Positions 34,775 to 44,286 of a DNA stretch of 59,153 nucleotides are shown in pieces. A program made the position numbers and the translations under genes. The stretch is taken from the IMG/VR virus record IMGVR_UViG_3300017917_002520, positions 1 through 59,153 of that record; one strand, given 5' to 3'. Source of the DNA: a virus. The notes under the pieces were generated by a model, which searched no databases, was not told where the DNA came from, and saw nothing but the letters and a program-made list of their open reading frames with translations. Each line of letters opens with the position of its first letter. The first letter of the stretch is position 1.

Positions 34775-36565
34775 TTATCTCAATTCTCTTAAGTCGAATG
34801 TTCTAACACCATCAACTGTGATACGTCCGTAGAATCTGTTGTTAACCATTTTCTTAGCGTAACGTGTCATTATACCTTTAATCGGTGTAAAGTTGAATGG
34901 GTTGTACATTGTTGGAGTTAATTGTAATGGTACGTATGGTGCGTAGATGTAACCTGTATCTAACAATGATGTTCCTTTGTGTCCCATTAACACTTGGTTT
35001 GGTGGGAAGTAAGGGTCACGGTAAACTTGGTAACGACCTGCTAAAGTACCAACTCTTTCAATACCCATGTTGTATTGGTCTTGCTCAGGAGAAGCGTTTG
35101 ATACGTGGAAGTATTCTAAATCATCAAAGATTGCTGAGATTTCAGAAGAAACTACAATCCAGTTAGCTCCACCTCTTAATGTTGATTTGTGGATTTGAGC
35201 AGAAATTTGGTTAATCGCTGTGATAAGCGTTTGGTTCCAGTCTTTTTGAGTGTAAGGAACTGCATTAGAACCTAATCTCTTCCATCCGTTGTAATCCCAT
35301 CTTAAGTTCCATGCCGCACCTTTACGTAAATCTCTTAAGATTTCACGGTCGATTTCAGCCGCAACTTGTTCTGATAATAAAGCTGTTAATTCAGCCTCAG
35401 CATCAATGTTATGGAATGCCGCAACGTCTTGAGCCATTTCAGGAGACCATTGTGCTCTTAATTTTCTTTCTGTAACAGATACAGTAACTGACATTAAGTC
35501 AAAAGAAACCTCACCAATTCTATCTTCAAACTCTAAATTTTTGTAGATTTTGTAAGTAGCAGTAAATGCGTTATTATATGCTGCAGTCGACTCGAATGTT
35601 GAACCTGTATAACCATCTAATGAACCACCACAAGTAATACATACAGGAACTTGTAAGTCAACCTCTAAGTAAATTTTACCTTCAGCGTCACAAACATTGT
35701 CATATTGACCTCCACCTGTTTTACTACCAGGGAAAGTTAATGTTGCGTTATTGTTTCCATATTCAACAATACCTTTACCATATCTTTGAGTCACAACTCT
35801 GAATAAGTAAGGGTTTGAAGTGTTAGCTGATGTTGTAGTATTACCTGATACACCATAAATTGTTAAATCAGCTAAGAAAGATTCGTTATCCATTGGGTTA
35901 CCATCAGGACCAATCAATTTACCAGCTGCGTCAGACGCGAAACCTGTCATAACAACAAGTACTTTTCTATAATTATCTGAAGTATATGCTGAAGGAGTTA
36001 ATGAATCTCCAACCCATGCAACTGTTGCAACACCTGCTGTAATAGCAGAAAATTGTCCTTTTGAATAGTCATATAAACCTGGTGGGTCTAACGCTGGTTC
36101 ATTACCTTCATAGAATCTATCATAAAGGTCTTTAGTGTTGTTATAGTCATAACCTGAGTTAGGTGTTTGGTCAGCCGCAGCATTTGGTGAACCATAAGGT
36201 GCCCAATGTTGGTTATCCGCATTCTCATATGACTGAATGTTAGGTACGAAGTAGAATAATTTACCGATTGGTAAGTTCATAGCTTGTACAGAAACGATAT
36301 CGTTCGCTAATAATTTAGAGAAAACTCTTCTAACGATAGGGAAAACCACAGTTTCAAATGCACCTGTATCAGATGTAGTTGATGCTTCGTTAATTAAATA
36401 CGATGCTTGGTTTTCATAAAGTTGTGCAACGTTTTCTTTCATGTGACCTTTAAGTCCCTCTAAGAAACCTAATTTATCCCATTTGTTGATTGTATCTTCT
36501 TTGATAACTTTTAAATGTTTTAATCCAATGTTACCAACAAGACCTGATTCTAATAATGCTCCCAT
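34775..36565 (-). CDS. gp23: Major capsid protein, T4 gp23-like
   Basis: 596 residues. The N-terminus parallels T4 gp23: NKWDKLGFLEGLKGHMKENV, then YENQ, then LINE-A at residues 57-61, a predicted prohead protease cut after E60 (T4 gp23 is cut after E65 at a similar LxE-A site). The next block (FPIVRRVFSKLLANDIVSVQ, AMNLPIGKLFYF) matches the gp23 family. The late part has RWDYNGWKRLGSNAVPYTQK and TRYAKKMVNNRFYGRI. It lies 36 bases after the scaffold gene, as in T4. Confidence 0.9.
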   Translation of the reverse strand: MGALLESGLVGNIGLKHLKVIKEDTINKWDKLGFLEGLKGHMKENVAQLYENQASYLINEASTTSDTGAFETVVFPIVRRVFSKLLANDIVSVQAMNLPIGKLFYFVPNIQSYENADNQHWAPYGSPNAAADQTPNSGYDYNNTKDLYDRFYEGNEPALDPPGLYDYSKGQFSAITAGVATVAWVGDSLTPSAYTSDNYRKVLVVMTGFASDAAGKLIGPDGNPMDNESFLADLTIYGVSGNTTTSANTSNPYLFRVVTQRYGKGIVEYGNNNATLTFPGSKTGGGQYDNVCDAEGKIYLEVDLQVPVCITCGGSLDGYTGSTFESTAAYNNAFTATYKIYKNLEFEDRIGEVSFDLMSVTVSVTERKLRAQWSPEMAQDVAAFHNIDAEAELTALLSEQVAAEIDREILRDLRKGAAWNLRWDYNGWKRLGSNAVPYTQKDWNQTLITAINQISAQIHKSTLRGGANWIVVSSEISAIFDDLEYFHVSNASPEQDQYNMGIERVGTLAGRYQVYRDPYFPPNQVLMGHKGTSLLDTGYIYAPYVPLQLTPTMYNPFNFTPIKGIMTRYAKKMVNNRFYGRITVDGVRTFDLRELR

Positions 36566-36601
36566 TTTAGTATTTGTTTTTTTAATTTTTATTTATTATG
36601 A

Positions 36602-38194
36602 TTACCCTAATTTACTCATCAAATCTTTCATTCTCATGAATTGAGGATTCTCATAAGTTTTTGATTCAATTAGTGTAGTCGATGAACCTGTAGAAACGGT
36701 TTTTTGAATTTTATTTTCTACTGATTCAGTAATTGATTTTTTTGTTTCCGGTTGAGATAATTCATCCTTGATTGACTTATAAAGATTTTTAGATTCTTTT
36801 AAAGTTTCAACATCGTCAAATCTTCTTAAGATATTAATTTTCTCTTTTTTAGTCGTTGAATGTTCAGTAAATAATCTCGTAGCGTATGCTAAGTTTGAGT
36901 TGAAGATTGCGACTTCATTAAGTTTTTCTCTGAAAACATTTAATGCTTTTCTGTATTCTTCGTTTTTCTCTCTTAACATTTTAACTTCAGCCTCAACAGA
37001 TTCTACTTTAACTCCATTATTTCCGTAGTTATAATTTCTGTTATTAGTAATTCCCTTTCTAAGACCTCGTCCTTCTTTGGAACCCATTCCATAAGTTCTA
37101 GCAGCTTCTTTAGTTTCTTCTTTTTCAAAAGCTTTTCTTTTTAAAGTATCACCTTTTTTAGTAGTGTAATCTTTATCACCTCTATGAGTTTTAGATTTAT
37201 CACCTTTATTCATTCCGTAATCACCTTCTTTTGTTTCTGCCTTAACAACTTTGGATTTTCCTTCCATATTTTCACCTTTCTTGTAATCGAATTTAGCTTT
37301 ACCTGTACCTACAGATTTAGGACCTTCTTTTTTATCTTCTTTGAATCCGCCTGCAGCTTTATCTTTGTAAGTAAATTTAGGACCTGAGCCAATACCAACA
37401 CCTTTAGGTTTAACTGTTGATTTTCCTTCTCTCACAGCTTTTCTTGGGTTGTAAGATTCTTCCAAATCTTCTTCTTCGTCCATCATGTCTTCATCTTCTT
37501 CTTCTTCTTCATCGATGAAATCTTCTTCATCGTCTTCAAATTCAATTTCGAACATAACTTCTTCGTCCTCTTCTGAATACATGTCATCTTCTTCAGCAAA
37601 AATTGCGTCAATAACGTCGTCAGTTGTTTGGTCGTCCATTTCCTCATCCATTTCAAATTCCATGTCGTCTTCTTCCATTTCCTCATCCATTTCAAATTCC
37701 ATGTCGTCCTCTTCGTCTAACATATCCTCTTCAGATTCACCAAGTTTAACTAAATACTCTTCATCAGTATCGTTATCAGTTAAGTGGATGTCATCACCGT
37801 CTTTTTTAACAATGATTCCATCTTCTTCTCCCATAGCTTTGAATACTTTTAAAATTTCTTCGTCAGATGCACCTGTTAAGTCGATTGGAGTTTCGTCAGA
37901 ATCCATGTCCATATCAAAATCCATTTCAATGTCCATATCATCCTCATCTTCATTATCTGTATCCATATCAAAATTCATTTCCTCTTCATCAGAGTCCATT
38001 TCATCATCCATGTCAACATCTAATTCAACCTCATCATCTTCTGTTTCTTGTTCAGAAAGAGATTCTTTTACTAGCTGATTGATTTCTTCCTTCATAGTTG
38101 AAGCAAGTATTCCTTTTGCATTCTCGGCAATAGCTTCTTCAACTTGTTTCATTTGAATAAGTGCCTCCTGTACTAATTTGTTATTTTCTTGCAT
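36602..38194 (-). CDS. Prohead scaffold protein, gp22-like
   Basis: 530 residues. The N-terminal 65 residues are helical, and LSEQ offers an LxE site. Residues about 55-245 are extremely acidic (runs of Asp, Glu and Met), partly made by a 13-residue tandem duplication. A basic Lys/Gly-rich linker follows. The C-terminus (VKMLREKNEEYRKALNVFRE; NLAYATRLFTEHS; INILRRFDD) is a helical region seen in scaffold proteins of T4-type phages. Its place between protease and capsid genes matches T4 gene 22. Confidence 0.75.
   Translation of the reverse strand: MQENNKLVQEALIQMKQVEEAIAENAKGILASTMKEEINQLVKESLSEQETEDDEVELDVDMDDEMDSDEEEMNFDMDTDNEDEDDMDIEMDFDMDMDSDETPIDLTGASDEEILKVFKAMGEEDGIIVKKDGDDIHLTDNDTDEEYLVKLGESEEDMLDEEDDMEFEMDEEMEEDDMEFEMDEEMDDQTTDDVIDAIFAEEDDMYSEEDEEVMFEIEFEDDEEDFIDEEEEEDEDMMDEEEDLEESYNPRKAVREGKSTVKPKGVGIGSGPKFTYKDKAAGGFKEDKKEGPKSVGTGKAKFDYKKGENMEGKSKVVKAETKEGDYGMNKGDKSKTHRGDKDYTTKKGDTLKRKAFEKEETKEAARTYGMGSKEGRGLRKGITNNRNYNYGNNGVKVESVEAEVKMLREKNEEYRKALNVFREKLNEVAIFNSNLAYATRLFTEHSTTKKEKINILRRFDDVETLKESKNLYKSIKDELSQPETKKSITESVENKIQKTVSTGSSTTLIESKTYENPQFMRMKDLMSKLG
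37636..37708. repeat. Tandem 39-bp repeat in the scaffold gene
   Basis: Two copies with a 39-base period, identical over about 34 bases (37636-37669 and 37675-37708), encode the duplicated MDEEMEEDDMEFE block. The reading frame is kept. Confidence 0.8.
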
Positions 38195-38217
38195 GAAAAA
38201 TTATTGTTATTTTCATA

Positions 38218-38226
38218 ATAAATATT
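38218..38226 (-). promoter_or_regulatory. Candidate late-promoter element AATATTTAT
   Basis: AATATTTAT on the minus strand, 23 bases before the scaffold ATG and below two tandem terminators. Confidence 0.35.
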
Positions 38227-38234
38227 ACCCAAAA

Positions 38235-38277
38235 TAAAAAAAGTTCATTTTATCCTACAAATAGATAAAATAAACTT
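38235..38277 (-). terminator. Second of two tandem terminators before the scaffold gene
   Basis: On the minus strand AAGTTTATTTTATC / GATAAAATGAACTT with a nine-base loop is followed by a T-run. Confidence 0.7.
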
Positions 38278-38288
38278 AACTTTAACTC

Positions 38289-38319
38289 AAAAAAAAAGTG
38301 GTAATATTACCACTTTTTT
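38289..38319 (-). terminator. First of two tandem terminators before the scaffold gene
   Basis: AAAGTGGTAAT / ATTACCACTTT, a near-perfect palindrome followed by T-run on the minus strand, after the stop at 38341. Confidence 0.8.
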
Positions 38320-38340
38320 ATTTAAATAATTTAGAATTTC

Positions 38341-38550
38341 TTATTGAATAACCTCATCAATTTTACTTTCAGAAACTGAAGTGATTCTCCATTCATGAGT
38401 AAATCCCTCATATTTCTTAGTCACTTTCGCCTCAACATCGGTTACTGAATAACCTTCAACAAGTTTTTCTTCTCTAATTTTTTTAATTTTACCTGTATTC
38501 TCATCAGGTAAATCATACTGAATTTTTGCTACAAAAAATTTTTCTTCCAT
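38341..38550 (-). CDS. Small DUF4494-like protein
   Basis: 69 residues: MEEKFFVAKIQYDLPDENTG and later EKLVEGYSVTDVEAKVTKKY. This resembles DUF4494, a short family I know from Bacteroidetes genomes and their phages, whose members open with a FFVxKIxY strand. Function unknown. It lies eight bases after the prohead protease gene and ends at a terminator. Confidence 0.55.
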   Translation of the reverse strand: MEEKFFVAKIQYDLPDENTGKIKKIREEKLVEGYSVTDVEAKVTKKYEGFTHEWRITSVSESKIDEVIQ

Positions 38551-38558
38551 GTGTATTT

Positions 38559-39275
38559 TTATTTTCCTAAAAAATCGTTTAATTTTTTCATTAAGTCAAC
38601 TGATTTCTCAACATAATCATCATTTTGTTTGTATTTTTTTTCTTCTTCTAAGTTTTCTTCATATTTCTCTCTATCATTCGCATTTGAAAACAAATATGCT
38701 CCCGGTGTTGACGGTGATGATACTAAGTCAAAACAAATTAATTCAAAATCATCTTGAACTTCATTTCTCTCACCAACTTTTTTTAATGAACCAACACCTC
38801 TTGAAGATATCCCTAAAGTAACTCCTTGTCTCATTAAATTAGCCGCTTGGTCTCCTTTAGTTGAGACAATCCCTCTTTCGTGGAACCCAGGTGATGTTAA
38901 TAACTTAAGTTTACCCATTAAGATGTTTTTATCCCACCAAATATCTGTAATAATATGAGACACTCTATCTAAGTCAATTAATGACGACTCAGGGTGATTT
39001 AATTCAGAAGTAGACAATCCTTTTGCGATTGCTTGTTTGTATCTGTCAGCCTCTCTTTTTAGTATCCTTTCCGGATATGTTCTACCATTTCTATTTGGAG
39101 TATCATACTTTTGAAGAACGGCATAAAACTCAAATGGATTTCTGTAATCCATATCTTTAGCCTCTTTAAGTACTATCTCATTATGTTTGTCTTTAGGTGA
39201 AACCCAACCCGCATCAGTTTCAATTAGAATACCATGCCCAATTTCGTTTGCTTCTAAAATTCTTAATTGTTTCAT
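38559..39275 (-). CDS. gp21: Prohead core protease, T4 gp21-like
   Basis: 238 residues of the herpesvirus assemblin/gp21-type serine protease fold. FYAVLQKYDTPNRNGRTYPE is a conserved early block. LNHPESSLIDLDRVSHII carries the catalytic His (about residue 94). GISSRGVGSL carries the catalytic Ser (157/158). FELICFDLVSSPSTPGAYLF closes the domain. It would process scaffold, capsid protein and any tagged internal proteins at (L/I)xE sites. T4 order gp20-67-68-21-22-23 is matched by its neighbours. Confidence 0.9.
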   Translation of the reverse strand: MKQLRILEANEIGHGILIETDAGWVSPKDKHNEIVLKEAKDMDYRNPFEFYAVLQKYDTPNRNGRTYPERILKREADRYKQAIAKGLSTSELNHPESSLIDLDRVSHIITDIWWDKNILMGKLKLLTSPGFHERGIVSTKGDQAANLMRQGVTLGISSRGVGSLKKVGERNEVQDDFELICFDLVSSPSTPGAYLFSNANDREKYEENLEEEKKYKQNDDYVEKSVDLMKKLNDFLGK

Positions 39276-39290
39276 TTAAATGTTTTAATG

Positions 39291-39298
39291 ATAAATAT
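39291..39298 (-). promoter_or_regulatory. Candidate late-promoter element ATATTTAT
   Basis: ATATTTAT(C) on the minus strand, 15 bases upstream of the protease ATG. Confidence 0.35.
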
Positions 39299-39313
39299 AT
39301 CAATTAGCATTGT

Positions 39314-39754
39314 TTACATAATAACTTCTTTTTTTGTGTTAGAAAAATCAAAATATTTGTTTTTTTGAATATTATTTTTAAAAATTGTTTGGGTGATTTT
39401 TTTTACAGAGTCTTTTATTTCTTGTGATTTAAAGTCCATTTCGTTTAAAGCGTATAAGTTTATTTCTAAGTTTAAAAACGATTTTTTTCCATACAAAATA
39501 CCACTTGTTCTTAGGTCCAAATCAACTATACTTTTTTCTTGGAAGACTGAGGTGTTATTTGATTCATAAACAGAATGTTTAATTTCTCTACTTAAATTAG
39601 AAACTATTCGATTCCAATTATCGTATTCATCTTTTGGTGTAACCCATGATTGAATGTTTATGTAAATTGATTTTAAGTTTTTTGAGTCCACTGTCCCGTA
39701 AACAGTTTTAATTGAATTGTATAAATTTAATTTTACACTTTTTCCCTTTTTCAT
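39314..39754 (-). CDS. Hypothetical, positional analogue of gp68
   Basis: 146 residues, mixed alpha/beta with no motif I recognise: VKLNLYNSIKTVYGTV, INIQSWVTPKDEYDNW, IVDLDLRTSGILYG. It lies between portal and protease genes with the 39887-40585 gene, the place of T4 gp67/gp68 (prohead core), though no sequence likeness is visible. Confidence 0.6.
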   Translation of the reverse strand: MKKGKSVKLNLYNSIKTVYGTVDSKNLKSIYINIQSWVTPKDEYDNWNRIVSNLSREIKHSVYESNNTSVFQEKSIVDLDLRTSGILYGKKSFLNLEINLYALNEMDFKSQEIKDSVKKITQTIFKNNIQKNKYFDFSNTKKEVIM

Positions 39755-39818
39755 TAATTTTTTTCATTATTCCGTTTATTTTGTTTGTTAAAATATATGT
39801 TAAAATAATGATTATGTC

Positions 39819-39867
39819 AAAAAAAAAATGAGTATTATTACTCAATCAAGTTAATAATACTCATTTT
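39819..39867 (-). terminator. Terminator after the 39887-40585 gene
   Basis: A 16-bp inverted repeat AAAATGAGTATTATTA / TAATAATACTCATTTT, followed on the minus strand by a long T-run. Confidence 0.85.
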
Positions 39868-39886
39868 AATATTTTCATTAAAAATG

Positions 39887-40585
39887 TTAAATCGATTCCT
39901 CTAAAGTTTTTAACCTTAAAAAACTAATTTGGTCAAATTTTTCATTTTTTAATTTATCAATAGTTTCAGTTAATTTAGTTTTTACATCCGATTCTTTTTC
40001 ATTTTCCAACATATTATTCAATTTGTTGATTGTGGTTTCTCTCAATGTTTCAAACTTATCTTCTAATGTTTTTGTATCTTCAGATATTAGTTGGAAAAAC
40101 TCTTTTTTTGATGTTTCATCTAAATTCTCAATATAACCTCTTAAAGTTTGGTTTGCAATACTAACCATAGATTTAATTGGGATATTAATAGATTCTTTAA
40201 CGGTTTCTTTTTTTGTTGATAAAACTTTAATTATATTCTTTTTCGCTTGGATACGTTCGTGTAAATCCAATTTATTAGTATTTGTTAATACATCCAAATC
40301 TGAATACTTATTTTCAATAGTCTCTGACAATGCTTTTGGTAACTTTACTGATGGTAATATTTTCATTAATAAACTAATCCCTTCTTCTAAAAACTCTTTA
40401 GCGTCCTGTTCAGATAATCCCTGAGGAGTGCTTAACTGGTCATATAAAGCATACGCTTTTGACATTGATTTATTGTTCAATACGTTATGTTTGAACTCTC
40501 TCAAAGATTTTTTAAATTCTTTCTCGTCAGTATATGACTCAAGTAGATTTTTTTCGATTATGGATTTTATGTTTCCGAAGGTCAT
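39887..40585 (-). CDS. Helical hypothetical, positional analogue of gp67 prohead core
   Basis: 232 residues, almost all helical and charged: FGNIKSIIEKNLLESYTDEK, then EFKKSLREFKHNVLNN, and a long coiled-coil-like end (ETTINKLNNMLENEKESD). The start block is one I recall from T4-type marine phages next to the portal gene. Core or scaffold role inferred from composition and position. It is bracketed by a terminator and its own candidate late promoter. Confidence 0.65.
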   Translation of the reverse strand: MTFGNIKSIIEKNLLESYTDEKEFKKSLREFKHNVLNNKSMSKAYALYDQLSTPQGLSEQDAKEFLEEGISLLMKILPSVKLPKALSETIENKYSDLDVLTNTNKLDLHERIQAKKNIIKVLSTKKETVKESINIPIKSMVSIANQTLRGYIENLDETSKKEFFQLISEDTKTLEDKFETLRETTINKLNNMLENEKESDVKTKLTETIDKLKNEKFDQISFLRLKTLEESI

Positions 40586-40603
40586 TGCTATTAAATTTTA
40601 TAA

Positions 40604-40612
40604 ATAAATATT
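40604..40612 (-). promoter_or_regulatory. Candidate late-promoter element AATATTTAT
   Basis: AATATTTATTTATA on the minus strand, 18 bases upstream of the ATG at 40585. It overlaps the end of the portal gene. Confidence 0.35.
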
Positions 40613-42473
40613 ACGAATTTAGTAACTTGTTCAATTCTTTTGAAATTTCTCCTAAAGATTCTTGTCCATGACCTAAATTTATCATTTCAGCCCCCTCAAT
40701 TAGATTGTTTTCAACTAATATATTTAGGTTAGCAAATCTTGATTCCGGTGTGACTTCCGCCTCACCTCCGACAGGTGGTGCAGTTACTTCTTCACCCGCA
40801 CCCGGAGCAATTTCTTCACCACCACCTAAGTCGGCAGTTTCAAATCCACCACCTCCACCTCCAAATGTGTCTGTCGGTTCAGAAGTTTCAGTTGCAGTCG
40901 CATTAGCTGTAGCACCTGACGGATTACCATAAAGTTTATCAATATTATCGAATAAACCTGTTTTGGTAATAACTGTTGGAGTCGCTTTAAGTTCTTCACC
41001 AACAGCTCTTTCAATTCTTTGTTGTTGTAAATCCAAACGAACTTCTTCGTCTGACCAACCAAAAATATGTTTCTTAGCCCAAGTCGATGAAGTTGCTTGG
41101 ATACCATTACCTGGGTCCGCAACTAAATCTTTATACAATAATACTTTTTCTTTCCAAACATCAATTTTTAATAAATCCGCTTGTGTTGATGGATTTGTTA
41201 ATCCTAAAGTAAAATTCTCTAATTCGTCTTCAAATCCTAATAAGAATAAATGTATAATGGCAATCTTATTTAATTCTGCCAACATACTTTTTTGAATTCT
41301 GTTAATGGTTCTTGCAAAACGAATATCCTGTAACGATAAATTTTTACCATCACCTACCACTTCTTCAAACCCTAAAAACGCTTTAGGAACACGAAGAGCT
41401 GTTAATAATTTCTTTTGGATGTATTCAATATCCGCAATCTCTGATAAGTTAGTTGCACCCGGAAGTGTTGTAATTGGGTCCGGAGCCGCCGGGTCACGAA
41501 CAGGAATGAAATAATCTTGGTCTACCGCCATTTGATTAAATCTCATATCAACATTCCCTGTTTTGTTATCAACAATTTGTTCTCGTTTGAACTTATTGGC
41601 AACCCTTTGTACATAAGCTTCAACATCATCGTCATTCATATTACCAACGAATACTTTAAACATTCTTCGTTCAGGTGCTCTTGATGTACGATAAATTAAC
41701 ATCGCATCTTCTGATAGTAATAATTGTTTCCAAATACGTCTTGCTTTTTCCAACATAGAAGTACCATAAGGAAGTTTTCTATCATCACCCAATAATCTAA
41801 AGTGAGCAATCTCCCATGATTGAAATTCCATGTTTTTATTTTTCCAAGTAAAATGTAACGCCTTTTTATCTTTATCTAATTCTTTTGTGATGTCAGTAGA
41901 TATTTTCGCACTTACCCCAACCTCATGTCGTTCAATTTCAATAGTTGGTAATTGTTGACAACCCACAATACCTTTTTCAGGGTCTAATTTCATATAAACA
42001 AAATTATCACCATACTTACAAGTATTTCTTGTCCACATTGGTAGGTTAGTATTAATATCTAACGCATTGTTAAATAAATCCGCTAAAACACCTTTAATCC
42101 TTTTTGATTCTGAGTAAATCTGTAAAATGAAACCATCTTCATTTGTTGTAGTAGATTCTTCCGCGTAGATGTCTAAAGCCGCTGAAATCTCAGGAGTATA
42201 CTCCATAGATTCGTAATCATATTGAGCCGATAGTCTTGAAGGTTCATAATATATTGCTTGTGAATATAAATTGTTTTCAACTTTAGCCCATTGGTTTGTT
42301 AAATAAAAAGTTTGTTGTGCTTGTAACTTTTCTTTTTCGTATTCTTCTCTACTTTTTGTACGGAGTAATTCTTTTTTATCAAATTTAAATGTTGGGTAAT
42401 CTTGACCCAATAAAGAATTTGGTCCCAATGTTTGGGATAACCTCTGCCATACTGTTAAATTTTGTTCGCTCAT
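40611..42473 (-). CDS. gp20: Portal vertex protein, T4 gp20-like
   Basis: 620 residues. Family blocks: DYESMEYTPEISAALDIYAE early; WTRNTCKYGDNFVYMKLD; APERRMFKVFVGNMNDDDVE; DQDYFIPVRD; LRVPKAFLGFEEVVGDGKNL; LNKIAIIHLFLLGF. These correspond to the wing, clip and stem region of gp20, through which DNA enters and leaves the head. The C-terminal 110 residues are Gly/Glu/Ala-rich and low complexity, ending in a short helix. It lies 39 bases from the terminase gene. Confidence 0.9.
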   Translation of the reverse strand: MSEQNLTVWQRLSQTLGPNSLLGQDYPTFKFDKKELLRTKSREEYEKEKLQAQQTFYLTNQWAKVENNLYSQAIYYEPSRLSAQYDYESMEYTPEISAALDIYAEESTTTNEDGFILQIYSESKRIKGVLADLFNNALDINTNLPMWTRNTCKYGDNFVYMKLDPEKGIVGCQQLPTIEIERHEVGVSAKISTDITKELDKDKKALHFTWKNKNMEFQSWEIAHFRLLGDDRKLPYGTSMLEKARRIWKQLLLSEDAMLIYRTSRAPERRMFKVFVGNMNDDDVEAYVQRVANKFKREQIVDNKTGNVDMRFNQMAVDQDYFIPVRDPAAPDPITTLPGATNLSEIADIEYIQKKLLTALRVPKAFLGFEEVVGDGKNLSLQDIRFARTINRIQKSMLAELNKIAIIHLFLLGFEDELENFTLGLTNPSTQADLLKIDVWKEKVLLYKDLVADPGNGIQATSSTWAKKHIFGWSDEEVRLDLQQQRIERAVGEELKATPTVITKTGLFDNIDKLYGNPSGATANATATETSEPTDTFGGGGGGFETADLGGGEEIAPGAGEEVTAPPVGGEAEVTPESRFANLNILVENNLIEGAEMINLGHGQESLGEISKELNKLLNS

Positions 42474-42501
42474 ATTACAATTTTACTTATTTACTCAATA
42501 A

Positions 42502-42510
42502 TATAAATAG
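42502..42510 (-). promoter_or_regulatory. Candidate late-promoter element CTATTTATA
   Basis: CTATTTATA on the minus strand, 28 bases upstream of the portal ATG, in the gap after the terminase gene. Confidence 0.35.
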
Positions 42511-42512
42511 TT

Positions 42513-44273
42513 TTAACTTCCAAATAACCATCCATATTTTTGGTAATCATCCTTTGTTGGTCCTTGATTTATTGGGAATTGTCTACCCATTTGAGGGACC
42601 ATTGGATTAAAAAATTCTGATGAATTTTTGTTTTCATTTACTGCGGTTGACCAAGAGTTTAACATTGCTCTTGTATGATTTGTAACTTTCTCTAAAGATT
42701 GGAATGATTTTTCCGCAACATATAATGCCATCGCCATACCCATGATACAATCGTCATGGTGACCTTTTTGGTGGTCAGGTCTTCCGTTGATATAAACAAA
42801 TGTATTCATTTCGTTATATAAACGACTTGAATAAATTCTAAATTTATGTCTCATCGCCTCTTCAAACGCTGCAATAATTTGAACCCTTTTTGAATTAAAG
42901 TTTAATCCCGGAATCTTTTCATTTAGTTTTGGGTCGTATTTCCATTTGTTGGTTGTATCAATACCGTCAACATACAATCCTCCTTGATAACTCATCTCTT
43001 GCATTTTTCTTGCCGTAGATACACCCATACCTCCGGTAATATCAATTACCGCGTAAGCGTTGTACATATTACCCCACTTGTAAGCAATCTCTGCTAAAAC
43101 ATCAGGTGGGACTTTACCTACATACTCTAACACTTGTTCTCTCGTATCAAAATCAATAATCTCAATACATGAGAAATCCTCAGAATCCCCACGAGAAACA
43201 TCGACACCCATAACATATTTGTGTCCATTTACCGGTTCTTTAAAAATCCATAAACTACCACCCATCATTTTTGCTTGGGGTTCCTTAATTTGATGCTTCA
43301 TAATGTCTTGCATCAAATCCGAATCAAATACATTGTCTCCGGAACCTAAGAAGTTACATTCTAACTCTTGGGCTACTTTTCGTCTATCGTATTTTAATTT
43401 TTTAACCATCCCCTCAAACCATGCTGAACAAGGTTTGTATCCTTGGTTAATATAATCTGTAACAACACTATGGTCTCTTTCAAATGGATTTTCCATTGAT
43501 AAATCAACGATTACATCATTTAGGTCATAATCCTCTCGATTTAATAGAAAGTGTACTAAATCTTTTGTTTTGACCATATAAAGGTCTTTAGTGTATCGTG
43601 GGTCTCGATACCAAAACATTTCAGAAATTTTGAAATCATTCATTTTTCTTAATGCTTGGTCATAAATTTCGTAGTAGATTGGGTCATATCCGTTTGGTGT
43701 TGACACAACAATCACTTTACCCCCTGTAGATAGGGACGCCATACATGCCGACCAAAAATCTCCGTCAGCCTCGATAAACGCAGCCTCGTCAAATACTAGT
43801 ATAGTAGGTGTATAACCCCTTAACGCGTCTCGTGATGTTGCAACCGCCTTAACCTCACATCCGTTGGTTAATTTAAAATGTCTCTGTGAATTTTTTTCGT
43901 TTGAGAATCCAACTCCAACCCAACTTGGCCATTGTTCAGTAAACCCTCTAATCTTATTCGCCATCTCAACGGATGTATCCAATTTATTGGCAATGATTAG
44001 AATTTTTTCCGGTTTATTTTTTTTGGCAAAAACAAGTTTTTTTGACGCCCAAGCTGCAGTAACTGTTGAAACCCCTGCTTGTCGATACTTTAACGCAATA
44101 TTTTCGTTATAATTGTCGTAATCCTCGATTAAGGAAACTTGGTCAGGGAATAAATCTAACGGAACATATTTTGATACGGTATTATCATATGTCGTTAAAT
44201 AAGTACGAAGTGCATAAGGGGTATTCCTCATACACTTCGTTATTTCTATAATTAATTGTTCTTTACTATTCAA
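42513..44273 (-). CDS. gp17: Terminase large subunit, T4 gp17-like
   Basis: 586 residues. ATPase: ALKYRQAGVST (Walker A, near residue 60), TILVFDEAAFIE (Walker B) and VIVVSTPNG (coupling motif). Nuclease, RNase H-like: MGVDVSRGDSEDFSCIEII (first Asp), YAVIDITGGMG and HHDDCIMGMAMAL (final Asp pair). It cuts concatemeric DNA and drives it into the prohead. The C-terminus is Met/Pro/Gln-rich. Upstream is the acidic 429-residue gene, with a 13-base gap. Confidence 0.93.
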   Translation of the reverse strand: MNSKEQLIIEITKCMRNTPYALRTYLTTYDNTVSKYVPLDLFPDQVSLIEDYDNYNENIALKYRQAGVSTVTAAWASKKLVFAKKNKPEKILIIANKLDTSVEMANKIRGFTEQWPSWVGVGFSNEKNSQRHFKLTNGCEVKAVATSRDALRGYTPTILVFDEAAFIEADGDFWSACMASLSTGGKVIVVSTPNGYDPIYYEIYDQALRKMNDFKISEMFWYRDPRYTKDLYMVKTKDLVHFLLNREDYDLNDVIVDLSMENPFERDHSVVTDYINQGYKPCSAWFEGMVKKLKYDRRKVAQELECNFLGSGDNVFDSDLMQDIMKHQIKEPQAKMMGGSLWIFKEPVNGHKYVMGVDVSRGDSEDFSCIEIIDFDTREQVLEYVGKVPPDVLAEIAYKWGNMYNAYAVIDITGGMGVSTARKMQEMSYQGGLYVDGIDTTNKWKYDPKLNEKIPGLNFNSKRVQIIAAFEEAMRHKFRIYSSRLYNEMNTFVYINGRPDHQKGHHDDCIMGMAMALYVAEKSFQSLEKVTNHTRAMLNSWSTAVNENKNSSEFFNPMVPQMGRQFPINQGPTKDDYQKYGWLFGS

Positions 44274-44286
44274 AAGAATTTAATGG

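Noticed and set aside
37485-38078. Long Ser-rich plus-strand frame antisense to the scaffold gene
   Set aside because: It is the mirror of the GAA/GAT-rich acidic tract on the other strand, of low complexity and without a start context.
40705-40932. Pro/Ser-rich plus-strand frame in the portal gene
   Set aside because: Antisense shadow of the Gly/Glu-rich portal C-terminus.
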